Source: Hydractinia symbiolongicarpus
Taxonomy: Eukaryota > Cnidaria > Hydrozoa > Anthoathecata > Hydractiniidae
Direction: 5' to 3'
Assembly (NCBI RefSeq): GCF_029227915.1
Contig: NC_079882.1
Span: 23,937,001-24,001,000 of the forward strand
Length of the DNA stretch: 64,000 nt
The notes beneath the pieces were generated by a model. The model did not search any database and had not been told where the DNA came from. It saw only the letters and a program-made list of their open reading frames with translations. A program made the position numbers and the translations under genes. Shown piece by piece: positions 1 through 10,915 of this stretch; the first letter of the stretch is position 1; every line of letters starts with the position of its first letter.

Positions 1-579
1 CTTAACATTCTTTACTTAGTGCATACTATGTTCTTCAAACCAGGGGGCAACTCGAAGAGACTGTTGCAAAAGTTTCTTCATTATGCAAAAATTTACAGAA
101 TAATCCTGAATAATTCAGTGTTTTCTTGTCCCTTAATTTTTTCTTTACACCTTCTCCAACAATTTTTATAGTTTTTAAGCATATATTTAACGTTATGTGA
201 TGTTACGTTATGTATTGTAATTAACTTGCGATTAATTTGCCACCCCGGATACACAACAAATTCGGACAATTACGCTAAAAAAGGGGGCGTGACAATATAC
301 GTTGAAAAAAGGGCGTTAACTGAAAGTTTAAACAGGCAACCAACTGTGTGTATATGATATTGTTATGTTTGCATAACCGAGTGTTTCTGAGCAGTTAAAC
401 ATGCATGCACTTTCATAACAATAAGCTAAACATTATAGCCTGGCCTCGTTTTCAAAAAATTCGTTGACACAAAAGTGCTGTCGCTGCTGATACTTTTCGC
501 CATATTATTGTGCTTTGTTTGAGGGGAGAGTCTAATCTCATAGAATATTCTCGGCCCCACCAAAGATCTTTGGGACGAA

Positions 580-1080
580 TTTGAGCCGGGTTTTTTTTTA
601 ATTCTTCTTTGTATGTTATATAAGTAAAAGACTAACCATATTTAGCTAATATACACCTGCTTGACAAAGTTTTTTAGGCTCTATACCTCTCAGAGTCTTA
701 AATATTGACCTTATTCAAAACTACCCCTTAAATTTCTATAAAATACTTATATTCGGGAAAATATAATAACTTTTGTTAGAGATCTAACAAAAGTTATTAA
801 ATCCTTAGAACTTGAAACTCACAACACAACTTTATTTTATTAAGAGGGGTCATTCTGAAAAGTTTGGAAACGTGATTAACCCGATTTCCCGACTTATTTT
901 GAATTTACCCGAAAGTAAGAAAAATTGGATTTTCGGGTAAATTTTGGCTATTTTGATTCGAATTATGTAGAAAGCAAATAACTTTTATTTTGCTGCCTGA
1001 AACCTTAAACAAAATTTGAAAATTTCCTTCTAAAATTGAAGTAATTGAATTCTAAGTATATTTTCGGCAAATATGAAGCT
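580..1080 (-). repeat. Degraded copy of the TTAA-flanked MITE found at 40483-41251
   Basis: Read on the minus strand, this stretch repeats the interior of the 40.5-41.25 kb element in the same order. Shared blocks include a CACCTGC block, the text around CCTCTCAGAGTCTTAA, ACTACCCCTTAAATTTCTAT, AACTTGAAACTCACAACACA, and the TTTTCGGGTAAATTTT block. The GC-homopolymer ends and the CCCTATTCGGTC terminal repeats of the intact copy were not seen here, so the copy looks end-truncated. It also holds a 16-bp-arm perfect palindrome at 765-798 that the other copy does not keep. Confidence 0.65.
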
Positions 1081-2127
1081 TCCGATGACAGGACAAGTGC
1101 TGACATAAACAAAACAATTCGTAACCGTAAGCAGATTCTTAGGCAAAACTTTACGTTGTTTAAAAAAAAGAATGTGTAGTTAATCTTATTTTGACTCTGA
1201 CTTCTTGAACCATAGATATAAATAAGTTCTTATGATGCACATAACCTTCCGCATGGGTATCTGTTGTTCTTATATTTGCGGATGCATTTATCGATTTTAA
1301 ATTTTTTTACAGAAGAAAATCTGTCTTTGTATAAAATAGATTGTAGACCATAACGCTGCCATATAAATTGCATACATATGTTTATGTTAGCAAAATAAAG
1401 TTTAATAAAGACCCCTTTCATGCAAAAATATAACCCACACAAAAATTGAGCAAACCTTATAAGTCTAAGTTGTCGAGCGATAAACGTCAAATGGTTTCAG
1501 TAGTCAATAGGTTAATCAATTAATCTTTATTAACATCGCCATTTTATGACTATTTACCCCAGGTAACTTTTTCAATTCCTATTGCTGCTGTTAAAAATAA
1601 GGGTCCTCCTCTTTGAGCTACGGAATTTATGCAAGGAAGCCAACCGCTTAACTACATAACCGCCAACGATAATCAATCTTACAAACCTTTCTCGAATTTC
1701 ATAAATTATAATAATTATGACGTCATCTAAAATTTTATAATGATTTTGTGCTCTTTAAATAAGGATATTTAGATAGAATATTAAATTATCATGACAAAAA
1801 TAAAGTTCTTAGAGCAATATAATATTGTGGTTGGATTTTATTTAGGTTCGAAGAAAATAATTATTTCGAAAACGAAGCTATTCTTGGAAAGGTCGGTTAT
1901 ATGAAGGGTTAGACTGTAACTTTCAGCTTGGAATTTAGGCACTTAACGAACAGAATTATTTACGAAATTAGGTAATTTGTTTTACCTTTTGCTAAGGAAC
2001 TTAGGGATAAGAATCATTTTTATCGACCCCTTTATTTGAGTTTGACATAATAAGGAAATTCAGGAAAGGTCTATTCTTACGTTAAACGCTAAAAAGCATC
2101 GATTTACGCTTTAATAGTCTCTCTGCA

Positions 2128-2200
2128 ACCCAACTTGGGATGGAACTAACGACCTCCCGGATGGAAGCGAACGCTCTAACACAAGGCTATCAGTGAGTCA
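2128..2200 (-). repeat. tRNA-derived SINE or tRNA pseudogene fragment
   Basis: On the minus strand the order is a box-A-like stretch (TAGCCTTGTGTTAGAGCG), an anticodon-arm-like stretch (TTCGCTTCCATCCGGGAGG), then a box-B-like stretch (GGTCGTTAGTTCCATCCC). This is the order of an RNA polymerase III internal promoter. The box B departs from GGTTCGANNCC and the D-arm lacks a base compared with a working tRNA, so it is read as a SINE head or decayed tRNA. Confidence 0.45.
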
Positions 2201-2266
2201 AATGAAAACACATTTAACATCTAATAATCAATAACCGCATATATACAAAAATATACATTTATAGTT

Positions 2267-5200
2267 TTATGAGACTTTTACACAACATTGAGTTAAACAA
2301 AATGGTAGACAAAGATACCGACAATACTGACTACATGTTACAACGCCAGTTTCCGGGTCCATATGCGAAGTCATTTTACTGACGTCATATTGATTGTTCA
2401 TTGGTACTTGTCCCGTTTTTAATGCATCATTTGGGGTAAAGATATAATTATAAACTGTATAAAAGGGATTTACTCTGTATGGTTGATTAACATTGTCCAG
2501 TACTGTACTTCCTTTAAAATATTCGGTGTTAGCTGGTTTAGAAATCGGTGGTGATTTACAACAGGCTTCGTCGCAGTTGGGAAAGCATTGGTACGGTTTG
2601 AAACATGGTGGCAAACACCAAGTAATATCGGTTATATGATCGTTCAGGAGAGCTAAAATATAGGAAAATAGTTGAAGGTTACTTGGTCTGTTTATTATGT
2701 CTAAAGTGTATCTCGATGGTACATAACATACAATCTCATTCCCAACGGTGGGGATTCTAAGGGAGATAACAATCTTTTTTCCGGTTTCCGTGATGTGTAA
2801 GTGACGATAATACCCGAAATGCCGGGAAGGGTTAAGAGAAATAAAAAAATATGTGCTTTATTAGAGATAGTGAGAAAGTTATTTACTGTGGCTATGGGAA
2901 AACCTGGTGTCTCAATGATCCCACTTAAAATTAATAGCAAGTTTGTCATTTAAAGAGGGCGTGCTTAAGTGCGCGTACGAGAGATCTCAAAATTCTTTTT
3001 CGTCACAGCCTTTTCAGAATTTCTTCATGAGGGCAAACAATTTGGCAAGAACATAGTACTTTACAGCTGTGTCGATTTAGCTGTCAAAGATAAATTGTTT
3101 CGTCATTACACCACAGTGTATTTTGCAGAACCTGCAAAACACTAATTTCATCGCCAAGGCATTTTTTTCTCTTTCTTACAATCTTAGAAAAAAGCCCTGG
3201 AGACGAAGTTTGCAGACATAGTATTAAGCAAAAGCTATGTTAGTGATAAAATTTTTTTTTAAACAAACGTAGTTTTTTTAAATAAACGTAGCAATTGTAA
3301 CTTCGCTAGAGATGATTTTTGTAAAAGAAAATTAATAGCTGGTCAGTCAAGCATTTAAAAATTCAGAGCGGCAAAGTGGATACGCAGGGCGTAAAGTGGA
3401 TCAACAGGGCGTAAAATTAAATTCATAACAAAAAAAAATTATTTTTCTAATGACAATGATAAAAAAAGAAAAAGATTTTTTTCCTTACATATATCAATAA
3501 GATGCTTCGTCACTGGAAACGCATCAATAAACCCTTTACCAAGTTGGTCTTGCAAACTTTGTAAATGACTTTTAGAGCGTTCGGTAAAATAAAGCTCGAC
3601 ATCGACAACTGTAGCATTTTGACTATAAATAAAACCAACAAATGTCTAACGAGGTGAACTGAATAGTATAAATAGTATAAAACACAGACCACTTACCCCT
3701 TTGCAAGTCTTAACGAAACTACTTTTGAAGATATAAAAGATTTATCTTTTTTATACACATCAGCGAGCTAGAAGAAAAAAAATGACGATAAGTAAAAATT
3801 TAAATAATAATCACGCTATCTATAATAACTTTAAAACCTAATTCTGATTTATTTTTTTAGTTCCAGGTAATCATTTGATTTGCAAATAAACATGCTGCAT
3901 TTTAATGTTCGAAATCAACCTCGTCCCCGAAACTATTGCTGCTTTAAGGAGCTACGCCTAAAGGGGTTTGGAACGAACTTAGCCAAAATATTTAATTTTG
4001 TATTATTAAAACATTTCATGTTTCTATTCAGAGGACTTCAATACACATCATTCTGAACAAGTAAAGTCTGATAAAAACAAGCAACCTCATACCCAGGACT
4101 ATTTGCTTCTTAAAGATGCTGCGCTTTTTGTTGGTGATTTAGCGCTGGTATCAAGCATGGAAAACCCCAAGAAAGCAGGTCAGACTAACGAGACAAAGGT
4201 TTATTGTCTCGCTTAAGCAAGAAAAATAATCGTAACTCTAACTCTTTTTAAATATAAGAGTTCAAACATTAAGATTTTGGTCGGACATCAACAAGGGGGT
4301 ACACAGGTACTTTCTGCAAACCTCACCGCATGCTCAATCTGATTTTTTGTTGTCCAATTTTTTAAGCTGGATCCAGTTGTATAGTTTAATAGCCTAATCG
4401 AGACCAAAAAATTCTTCCCTAAAAACAAAGAAATTAATTGGTGAGAGGTTTAAGAAAAATCTATGGAGAAATTATTCTTTTAAAATTATAGAAAATTCTA
4501 TCCAAATTATTCTAAATAATAATTTTAAAGAATAATTAAAGAATGTAGGAATGGATTATAACATTTCTGACCTAAAATATCCTTCATATCTTGCCTAGGA
4601 TTTTCATGGCCTTATTTTTTAATGTAACAGCCTCCATGGTTACAGTCATCAATAGAAGGACAGCTTATACTATAATGCCTCCTCCTTCTCCGATTATTAC
4701 AGTCAACACCCTCTCTCTGCTTATTTAATATTTGTATGTCCCCTCTTCCCCCTCACCCTTATACACTTCACATTTGTACACTTCAATTTTTAATTTGTAA
4801 CTTGCAAAAAAACTTATTCGTTATTCTATTATGCTCCCATTACGTTTCCAACTATAAGATATGGTTTCAGACCTCGAAAAATTGGCTGAGCTCTAGTGGT
4901 AGGTTGTGTTGTACTGAAAACTTCTGTTTGAGTAATGGAAGCTGGTGACAGCAACGTAGGTGTAACTCCTTCAAAGTGATTATCTAAACAAAAAAAGAAT
5001 ATAGAACGATTATTTTTCATTCTGGTAAAATTGTTCTGTGAAGAATCACTTTTATGCTGGAGTGAAGTTTGGGAAAATGTATAATCAGTAATCGTTTTTG
5101 TGTTTTATCAATAACCCTGTGAGTAGTGCTACATGAGTGCTGCTATAATCTTTCCGTCCCCTATTTCAATTTCAGAGCTCTTTTTCTATTTTTTATACTG

Positions 5201-8200
5201 GGACAGCAAGACAATACTTTTTTTCTCGCCGTCCCAATATCAAAAGAAAAAAAGCCCTGGGATCGAGCTTGTTTTTTTTTTCTCTTTTAATTGCTTACTG
5301 GTCCAAAGTTTATGTTAGGAAAAAAAAGATAAACGAATTTGTAGTCTCGCTTAGCTTTTTTTTTCTTTACAGTAGCTGACGGCAGACAAAAGATACGATA
5401 AACCGACATCACCTATGTCTAAAGTTAAATAAATGCCAAGTTCAGAGAAATTCAACCCAATTAAATTCAGACATCTTTAGAGTAAATTTAGGACAATATA
5501 ATTTGCGTTACTTTACAAAAACGCTGGAAATGTATGTTTGAAAACAGGAAATATTGGAATGTAGTTCGGAAAAAATTGGAATGTCATACTATTTATATCT
5601 GTCCGAGGTGGTGTGAAACAAAAATTTCTATTAGATATTTGGCGCAAAAATGAAAAGTTTATACACGTACTGCGTATAACAACATTTATACACGAACGAA
5701 AAAAAGATAATCAACTCACTAAAAGTTTCGACCAGTTCATCCATAAGCGTTTTGTTAACACCTGTGTCTATGAAATTACTCGTGACGTTGGCGTCAGCTG
5801 GCACAATGTCGCTGCTTTTCTGTAGTAAATCATCCAGTATTTCTTGAGTAATATTATTCGCCTTTAAGTCTTCTACTTTATTTTGTGTCTTATTCATACC
5901 TTCTTCCATTTCAAGTTTAGAATCATTATAGTTTTCGTTATACACGTCATCAAATATTAAGTCCATATACATAGGAGACGTAGCATTTGATGTAGTGTTT
6001 ACTATTTCCTGATTTTTTGACACGGAGTCATTTTGACTGGAAATTTCGGATGCATTGGAACTGTGAAAGAGGATTTCATTTTTGTTTATCGATGAGACGA
6101 AAGATATTTCTCTATCACTCGCTTTTATTTCTATACCAGGAGCGATCGTTATGAAAACATTGTACGCGGAAGATTGTTGTGTATGTATTGTATTTGTCGC
6201 AGTAAGATGTTGCGATTTGTAATTAGTGCTTTGAGAGGGGTGTGCTTCTTTGTTCCCATCAAACACATCTATTGTTACTTTATTCAATACACTGGATGCG
6301 TTATGTGCCGGAGAAGAGACAGAAAGTATATTGGATGACGTCATTATTAAAGATGGCTGATTTGTTGATATGTAATCTTCTTCAATCAATATCAGGGTTT
6401 TTGTCATAGATTGTTTTGATGGAGCTAAAAAAAGGTTGATTGAAGACTTATCTCAGGGCCGCATTAACTATGATTAATATGGGGGAGTCATGGACAGAGA
6501 ATGCGTTTGTACCGAACCTACTAGGTTAAAATCTAAAAATCCCCCTCCCTTGTCCTCAGCTCCACCCGCCCCCTGATTCATCTACAAACAATGAAATAAA
6601 CTTACTGGTCATCGGTTTCTGTGAACTAACGGAGAGGGGGATACTTTTAAGACTCGGGGTTGCTGTTAAAGATGGTCCTGAATATACACTAATTATGCTT
6701 GCATGTGCTTTCACTTTTCTATTGTGTTTATGCGTAACCTGAGGCTTATTTTCACTGTATGTACTTATGTTAACCCATGGTATATCTTGATAAGTATTCC
6801 CAAGGTTCAAACCACTTTGTGTCTTCAAACATTTCTCATACTTTTTATTATTGTCATACTCTTTTCGTTTCAACTTTAAACGTTGGATAATCTTTTGAAT
6901 ATCAAACAGTGTATCAGACACTGGCTTCGTTTCGCAAGGTTCCAGAGATGAATCTAACTTCAAACCGCTGTCAAAATCAATATTTTTTGTTTTTTCATAT
7001 TTTTTTTTCTTATTCTTTAGTCTTTCTTTTATTAACTCTATAGACATTGGAACATTCGTTACAGGTTTGTAGTTGGAGCCAGTCTTTACAACAAATTTTT
7101 CAGCATCGTCTGTTTGGTGATATTTGTTGCTGGACCAATCTTCTGTCTTGATTTTAGGAGATGTCTCATAGCTAACGGTTGGGCTGTTCACTTCGACAAT
7201 AGGTACAATTCTTGTTTGATTTCTTACCTGCATAGTTCCAGGAAAGGAAACCTGTTCTGTCTTTACTGAAGCACTGTTTTTCTTGTTTGTTTTGTTATTG
7301 GTACGAGAAGATAATTCTACTTTTTGATTTTCCATTAGTTTTAAATACGAAGGCAAAATATCACTGTATTCGCGAATATCTTTTAATATTCTATTCCCCT
7401 CAAAACTGGCGTCAGTATGACTGAAACGCAGTAGTTTTTCTGTATTTTTTTCTAACTCAATAACGAACGGTAAATTCTCACGAAGCTTTGAAATAGTTCT
7501 TGAGACTTCTTTTTTTATATCAGATGTTGATTTTATTTTAATATCTTTCTCTCTTTTCTTCTTCTTTTTCTTCGCTAATAAAGCTTTTTTTATTTTATTT
7601 CGCGTAAAAGTCGTGGTTACGCGCTTACGAGTATTTTTTGACCTTCTTGTTTTTCTTTGTTTGGTGGCAGGTTTACATCGTATCGACTTTGTGTTTTCGT
7701 CTCGTTTGCAAGTTAGATAAAACACCTCAGTCTTTTTACGAATATCTTTCTCATCTTCTGTCATATGAAGAGATTTACGGAAAACTGGATCTGCTTTCAA
7801 TTTTTTGTTTTTTATAGACAAACGACCGTCTAAAGATTGTGTGTCTAGAAAAAAAATTTCCATTTATAAATTTTTTGTGATATTATAGAAAAAGTATATA
7901 TTGCTAATTCATTGACAAGATAATAGTTCACAAGGATGTCATAGAAAATTGGACGTCGGATTATTTGGACGTTTTGTATCTTCTTTCACAGGGTTTTAGG
8001 TTCTTAATTGAAGTCATTTTCTTTGCTTTTTTATAAGAACAATTTTATAAGAAACAATAAGGCTAAAAATTGCTGAAAAATAAGAACAAAATGAAAATAA
8101 TCAAATGCCTGACATTTTATTGATTTTTTTTTATTTCTTAACTTTAAGAAACACAACACACCAATATTACCAAACTTCTTTCTTAAATCAATTGTTGTGA

Positions 8201-8603
8201 AACTTATATAAGTACATTTTAGGTAGCAAATATTTGTATTGTACTGCAAAACAAATTCAAGTTGAACAAGTGAAAAATAAGAACAACTCAGGCTAGCTAA
8301 ATCCAAATTTCCTGTTATATATATAAAAAAATGTCTACCCTAAAAAACTGTGAATAAACAAAGGTGGGTGTTGAGCCAAAGAAGCTCGATAATTCGAACA
8401 CGATGGCTTTGTATTGTAGGATTAAAAACATTTATTGACATAAGTGTGTAATGGAAATTTTGTTTTTGTAAATATGGAAAATCTATGCGCATTTTATTTG
8501 AAAACGAATTAAAAACGATCAGCGATATAAGAAGTGAGGACTTACCAATTAAAATGACAACACCAAGAAATGAAAATAAAGTTAAAATTACACTTATTTT
8601 CAT
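2267..8603 (-). CDS. Secreted SEA-like, Cys-rich protein of unknown function (multi-exon)
   Basis: Family not recognised. Exons by splice sites: 8603-8546 (ATG, signal peptide MKISVILTLFSFLGVVILI, GTAAGT donor), 7844-6606, 6424-5720, 4983-4844, 3645-3489, and 2855-2267 ending in a stop. The first five join in phase (1, 1, 1, 0). The join between 3489 and 2855 is out of phase unless a 16-nt microexon at 3080-3065 is used, giving 967 residues. After the signal peptide comes a Lys/Arg-rich region of about 410 residues (a run such as KKKKKKREKDIKIK), then about 280 Ser/Thr/Asn-rich residues with several N-x-S/T sites. The 52-residue exon at 3645-3489 (SQNATVVDVELYFTERSKSH, LGKGFIDAFPVTKHLIDI) resembles a SEA module, without an obvious GSVVV cleavage motif. 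The last exon is Cys-rich (PPCFKPYQCFPNCDEACC and CRYLCLPFCLTQCC). No membrane segment was seen, so it is probably extracellular. Confidence 0.7.
3065..3080 (-). other. Possible 16-nt microexon of the SEA-like gene
   Basis: Read on the minus strand, TATCTTTGACAG lies directly before and GTAAAG directly after a 16-nt stretch. It starts in phase 1 and ends in phase 2. That is exactly what is needed to join the exon ending at 3489 (phase 1) to the exon starting at 2855 (phase 2). It would add S-K-S-T-Q and part of a Leu. A short sequence can satisfy this by chance, so confidence is low. Confidence 0.25.
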
Positions 8604-8920
8604 TCTGTGAAGATCTTCCTCAGCTCGCCAATTCGGTACGATATCAGCAGTGTGGGTATGATAAAACAATGATCAAATCATGCATGAATAAACAAAACTA
8701 ATTGTTTATTTGTTTTATTCGGAATAATTTAATAACTCGTAAATACTCAGTTTTAACCTCAGTATCTACAACGAATTTCTTTCTTTCGACATTTTGTGCA
8801 ATTAGACTTCTGTTCGCCAAAGTTTAGTGAAGCAGTGTGATGAATGTATAAATCGCGTTGCTGTTGAAAATTTTACAGTCCGACGCGCACTGATCAAGAT
8901 TTATTGAGAAAGTGCTAACC

Positions 8921-9016
8921 CAACCTCGTTCCCAGGGCTCTTTTTCTCTTTCTGACAATTTCGGACGGCAAGAAGATTGCCAAAAAGAGTAAAAGACTCC
9001 TGGGGATGAGGTTGAG
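8921..9016. repeat. Foldback MITE, CAACCTCGTCCCCAGGGC family
   Basis: One end reads CAACCTCGTTCCCAGGGCTC and the other reads as its near reverse complement (CTCCTGGGGATGAGGTTGAG), about 95 bp apart. Related ends occur at about 3156-3213, 35107-35142, 44528-44554, 52679-52794, 53991-54019, 54778-54800, 61593-61682 and 61723-61807. A short, inverted-repeat, multicopy unit is the signature of a non-autonomous DNA element. The superfamily was not determined. Confidence 0.65.
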
Positions 9017-9544
9017 TGCTAACCAAAACATTTTATTGTGAGAAAAGCCTCACTGAAGAAGCTATGTAATCATACTGAACTGAACGAAAGGTAAAGTTCT
9101 ATATTACAGGGAGCAGGCACCTAATGTGCCCATATCTATGTATTGCTTTCTAATTTTTTTCAGCCACTAGAGAAAAAAGAATCTGAGCTTTCTAACAGCG
9201 CAAAAATTTCTTTGTATAAAAGACCGCAATCAGACCAGACTTTAACTTGAAGAAAGAAAACATGTTTTTTGTTTCTTCCTTCAAGCTTGTATCCACAAAA
9301 ATACAAAGAATAAACTCGAGGATTTAGTAGACCTTATTTGCATTCAATCATGCTTTAACTTTTCTTTTCTTTCTTGTAATTGTTATATTAGCTTTTAAAA
9401 AATGTATGTATCATCGAAGTTTTGGTATTTTAAAATACCATCATTTTTCATAACATTGCCACTAATATTGTGAAAGAAAAATCCGCAGCTATTTTTAACA
9501 CTTACAAATATATAGGAATAACAAGAACTTGCTAATAAGGCATG

Positions 9545-9663
9545 AAAATAAATAAGTGTCCGCTACATACAGGTTTTCTTATGATAGTGGGATCGTAATT
9601 TCATCTGTTCTTTGGAAAAGTGTCCGCTAAGTAGGGTGTCCAATATAAAGAGATTTCACTGTA
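9545..9663 (-). repeat. Terminal fragment of a DNA transposon (pogo/Tigger-like end)
   Basis: On the minus strand it reads TACAGTGAAATCTCTTTATA followed by GGACACCCTACTTAGCGGAC. This resembles the CAGT...GGACACC termini I associate with pogo/Tigger-type elements. A TA dinucleotide borders the end. Neither a matching second end nor a transposase was found. Confidence 0.4.
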
Positions 9664-10710
9664 TAAGATACTGACTGTGCTCAAAAAATGTGCATTCCAT
9701 GCATAAAAACGACACTTGTTTGTAACCATCGTTGTTCGTCATGATTGGAGTTACACAGGGCCGGATTGCCCTTTAGACGGGTCATTCAGTTTTTAACTTG
9801 ATTTATTCTTCGACGTGGCAATTTCGCAGTTGCATATTTCAATAAAGATATTTTTTTAAACCGACCTAAAGACTTAAAAACAACCATTGTTTTGTCACTT
9901 GCAGTGGCGAAAATAGTGTCTTGTTAAGTTGACTAATTCATGTTCTCTGATTAAAATTTCAAACCAATAAATTGGTCACAATAATCAAAATAACACAGAG
10001 GAATACCCTAATATCATATCCATTTTGCTCACATGAACTCACTTATCGTCCGATAGTTAATTTAGTGAAAACTGAACTATTAAGAGTGAAGAAATTTGTT
10101 TTGTGTAACATTGTATGTGGTTCGAAAAATAGAAAGGGAACAAAAATATTTTAAAGGTTTACAATTTATCGCCTCTTCTGGGTTTTTTTACAAAATGAAC
10201 AACCTATCAATGGTTAAAAAATTGTTTCCAGTTTTAAAAAAAGCTAATGTACTTCTATGGTTCATAAATAATTACAGTGATGTAAAAAAAAAGAAATAAT
10301 ACAAATAAACTAACATAAACTATAAAAATTCAATATTTTTTTAATAATTTTCCAAACCATGGCACACAAGTTTAATACCAAGTCAGCGCAAATTTACCTA
10401 TTTTTGTAGGGGTGGATACGGTGGAGATCAAAACAAACACAAAAACATATAGCAAATTATCCGCTTTGATATTTTTTTCGTTCTCTAACAGCTCTTAATA
10501 AACAATCTTCTAATTTCGATAAAACGTATTTAGAAAACTGTTAACCTGTTCTAAAAGGTTTAAAATTTAAATTGTAACCATCCTTAGCAACAAATAAAAA
10601 AAAAATTTCTTCAGATTATTCATATATCTACATTCTCCTACAAGCTAGTTTAAATAAGGTTTTTATTTAAATCGCATAAAATATTGGCATATATTAAAAA
10701 GGAGCTACGT

Positions 10711-10743
10711 TTAGGTGTTTAAAGGGCCCCTTTAAACACCTAA
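10711..10743. repeat. Perfect inverted repeat, 16-bp arms
   Basis: TTAGGTGTTTAAAGGG is followed after one base by its exact reverse complement. It lies 170 bp beyond the stop codon of the DUF229 gene, downstream on that strand. It could form a hairpin in a 3' UTR or be a small foldback remnant. Confidence 0.5.
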
Positions 10744-10915
10744 ACACCACTAATTCCTGCCTAATTGTGTATACACAAACATTGAGGACTGAAAGTCAGT
10801 GTTATACAGGGCTACATGTTATTAAAAATATCCAATTAACTAAAAATTTCTCCGTAAACAAATAAATAAACACAGCTAAATTAACCTGTTTCTCACACTA
10901 AGTGTAACTAAAACC

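Larger units (their letters stand above)
1..2266. other. Intergenic, no gene seen; contains MITE-like and SINE-like remnants
   Basis: No exon with convincing coding content and splice sites was seen. Positions of about 580-1080 are an inverted, degraded relative of the TTAA element at 40483-41251. A tRNA-like stretch lies at 2128-2200 on the minus strand. The rest is AT-rich and unremarkable. Confidence 0.6.
8604..10915. other. Intergenic between two minus-strand genes; repeats only
   Basis: No gene seen. It holds a foldback MITE at about 8921-9016, a transposon end at about 9545-9663 and a 16-bp-arm palindrome at 10711-10743. The sequence upstream of 8603 should carry the promoter of the SEA-like gene, but no clear core element was identified. 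Confidence 0.55.

Noticed and set aside
1624-1675. Second tRNA-like stretch on the minus strand
   Set aside because: A box-A-like phrase (GTAGTTAAGCGGTTGGC) is visible, but no convincing box B or acceptor stem.
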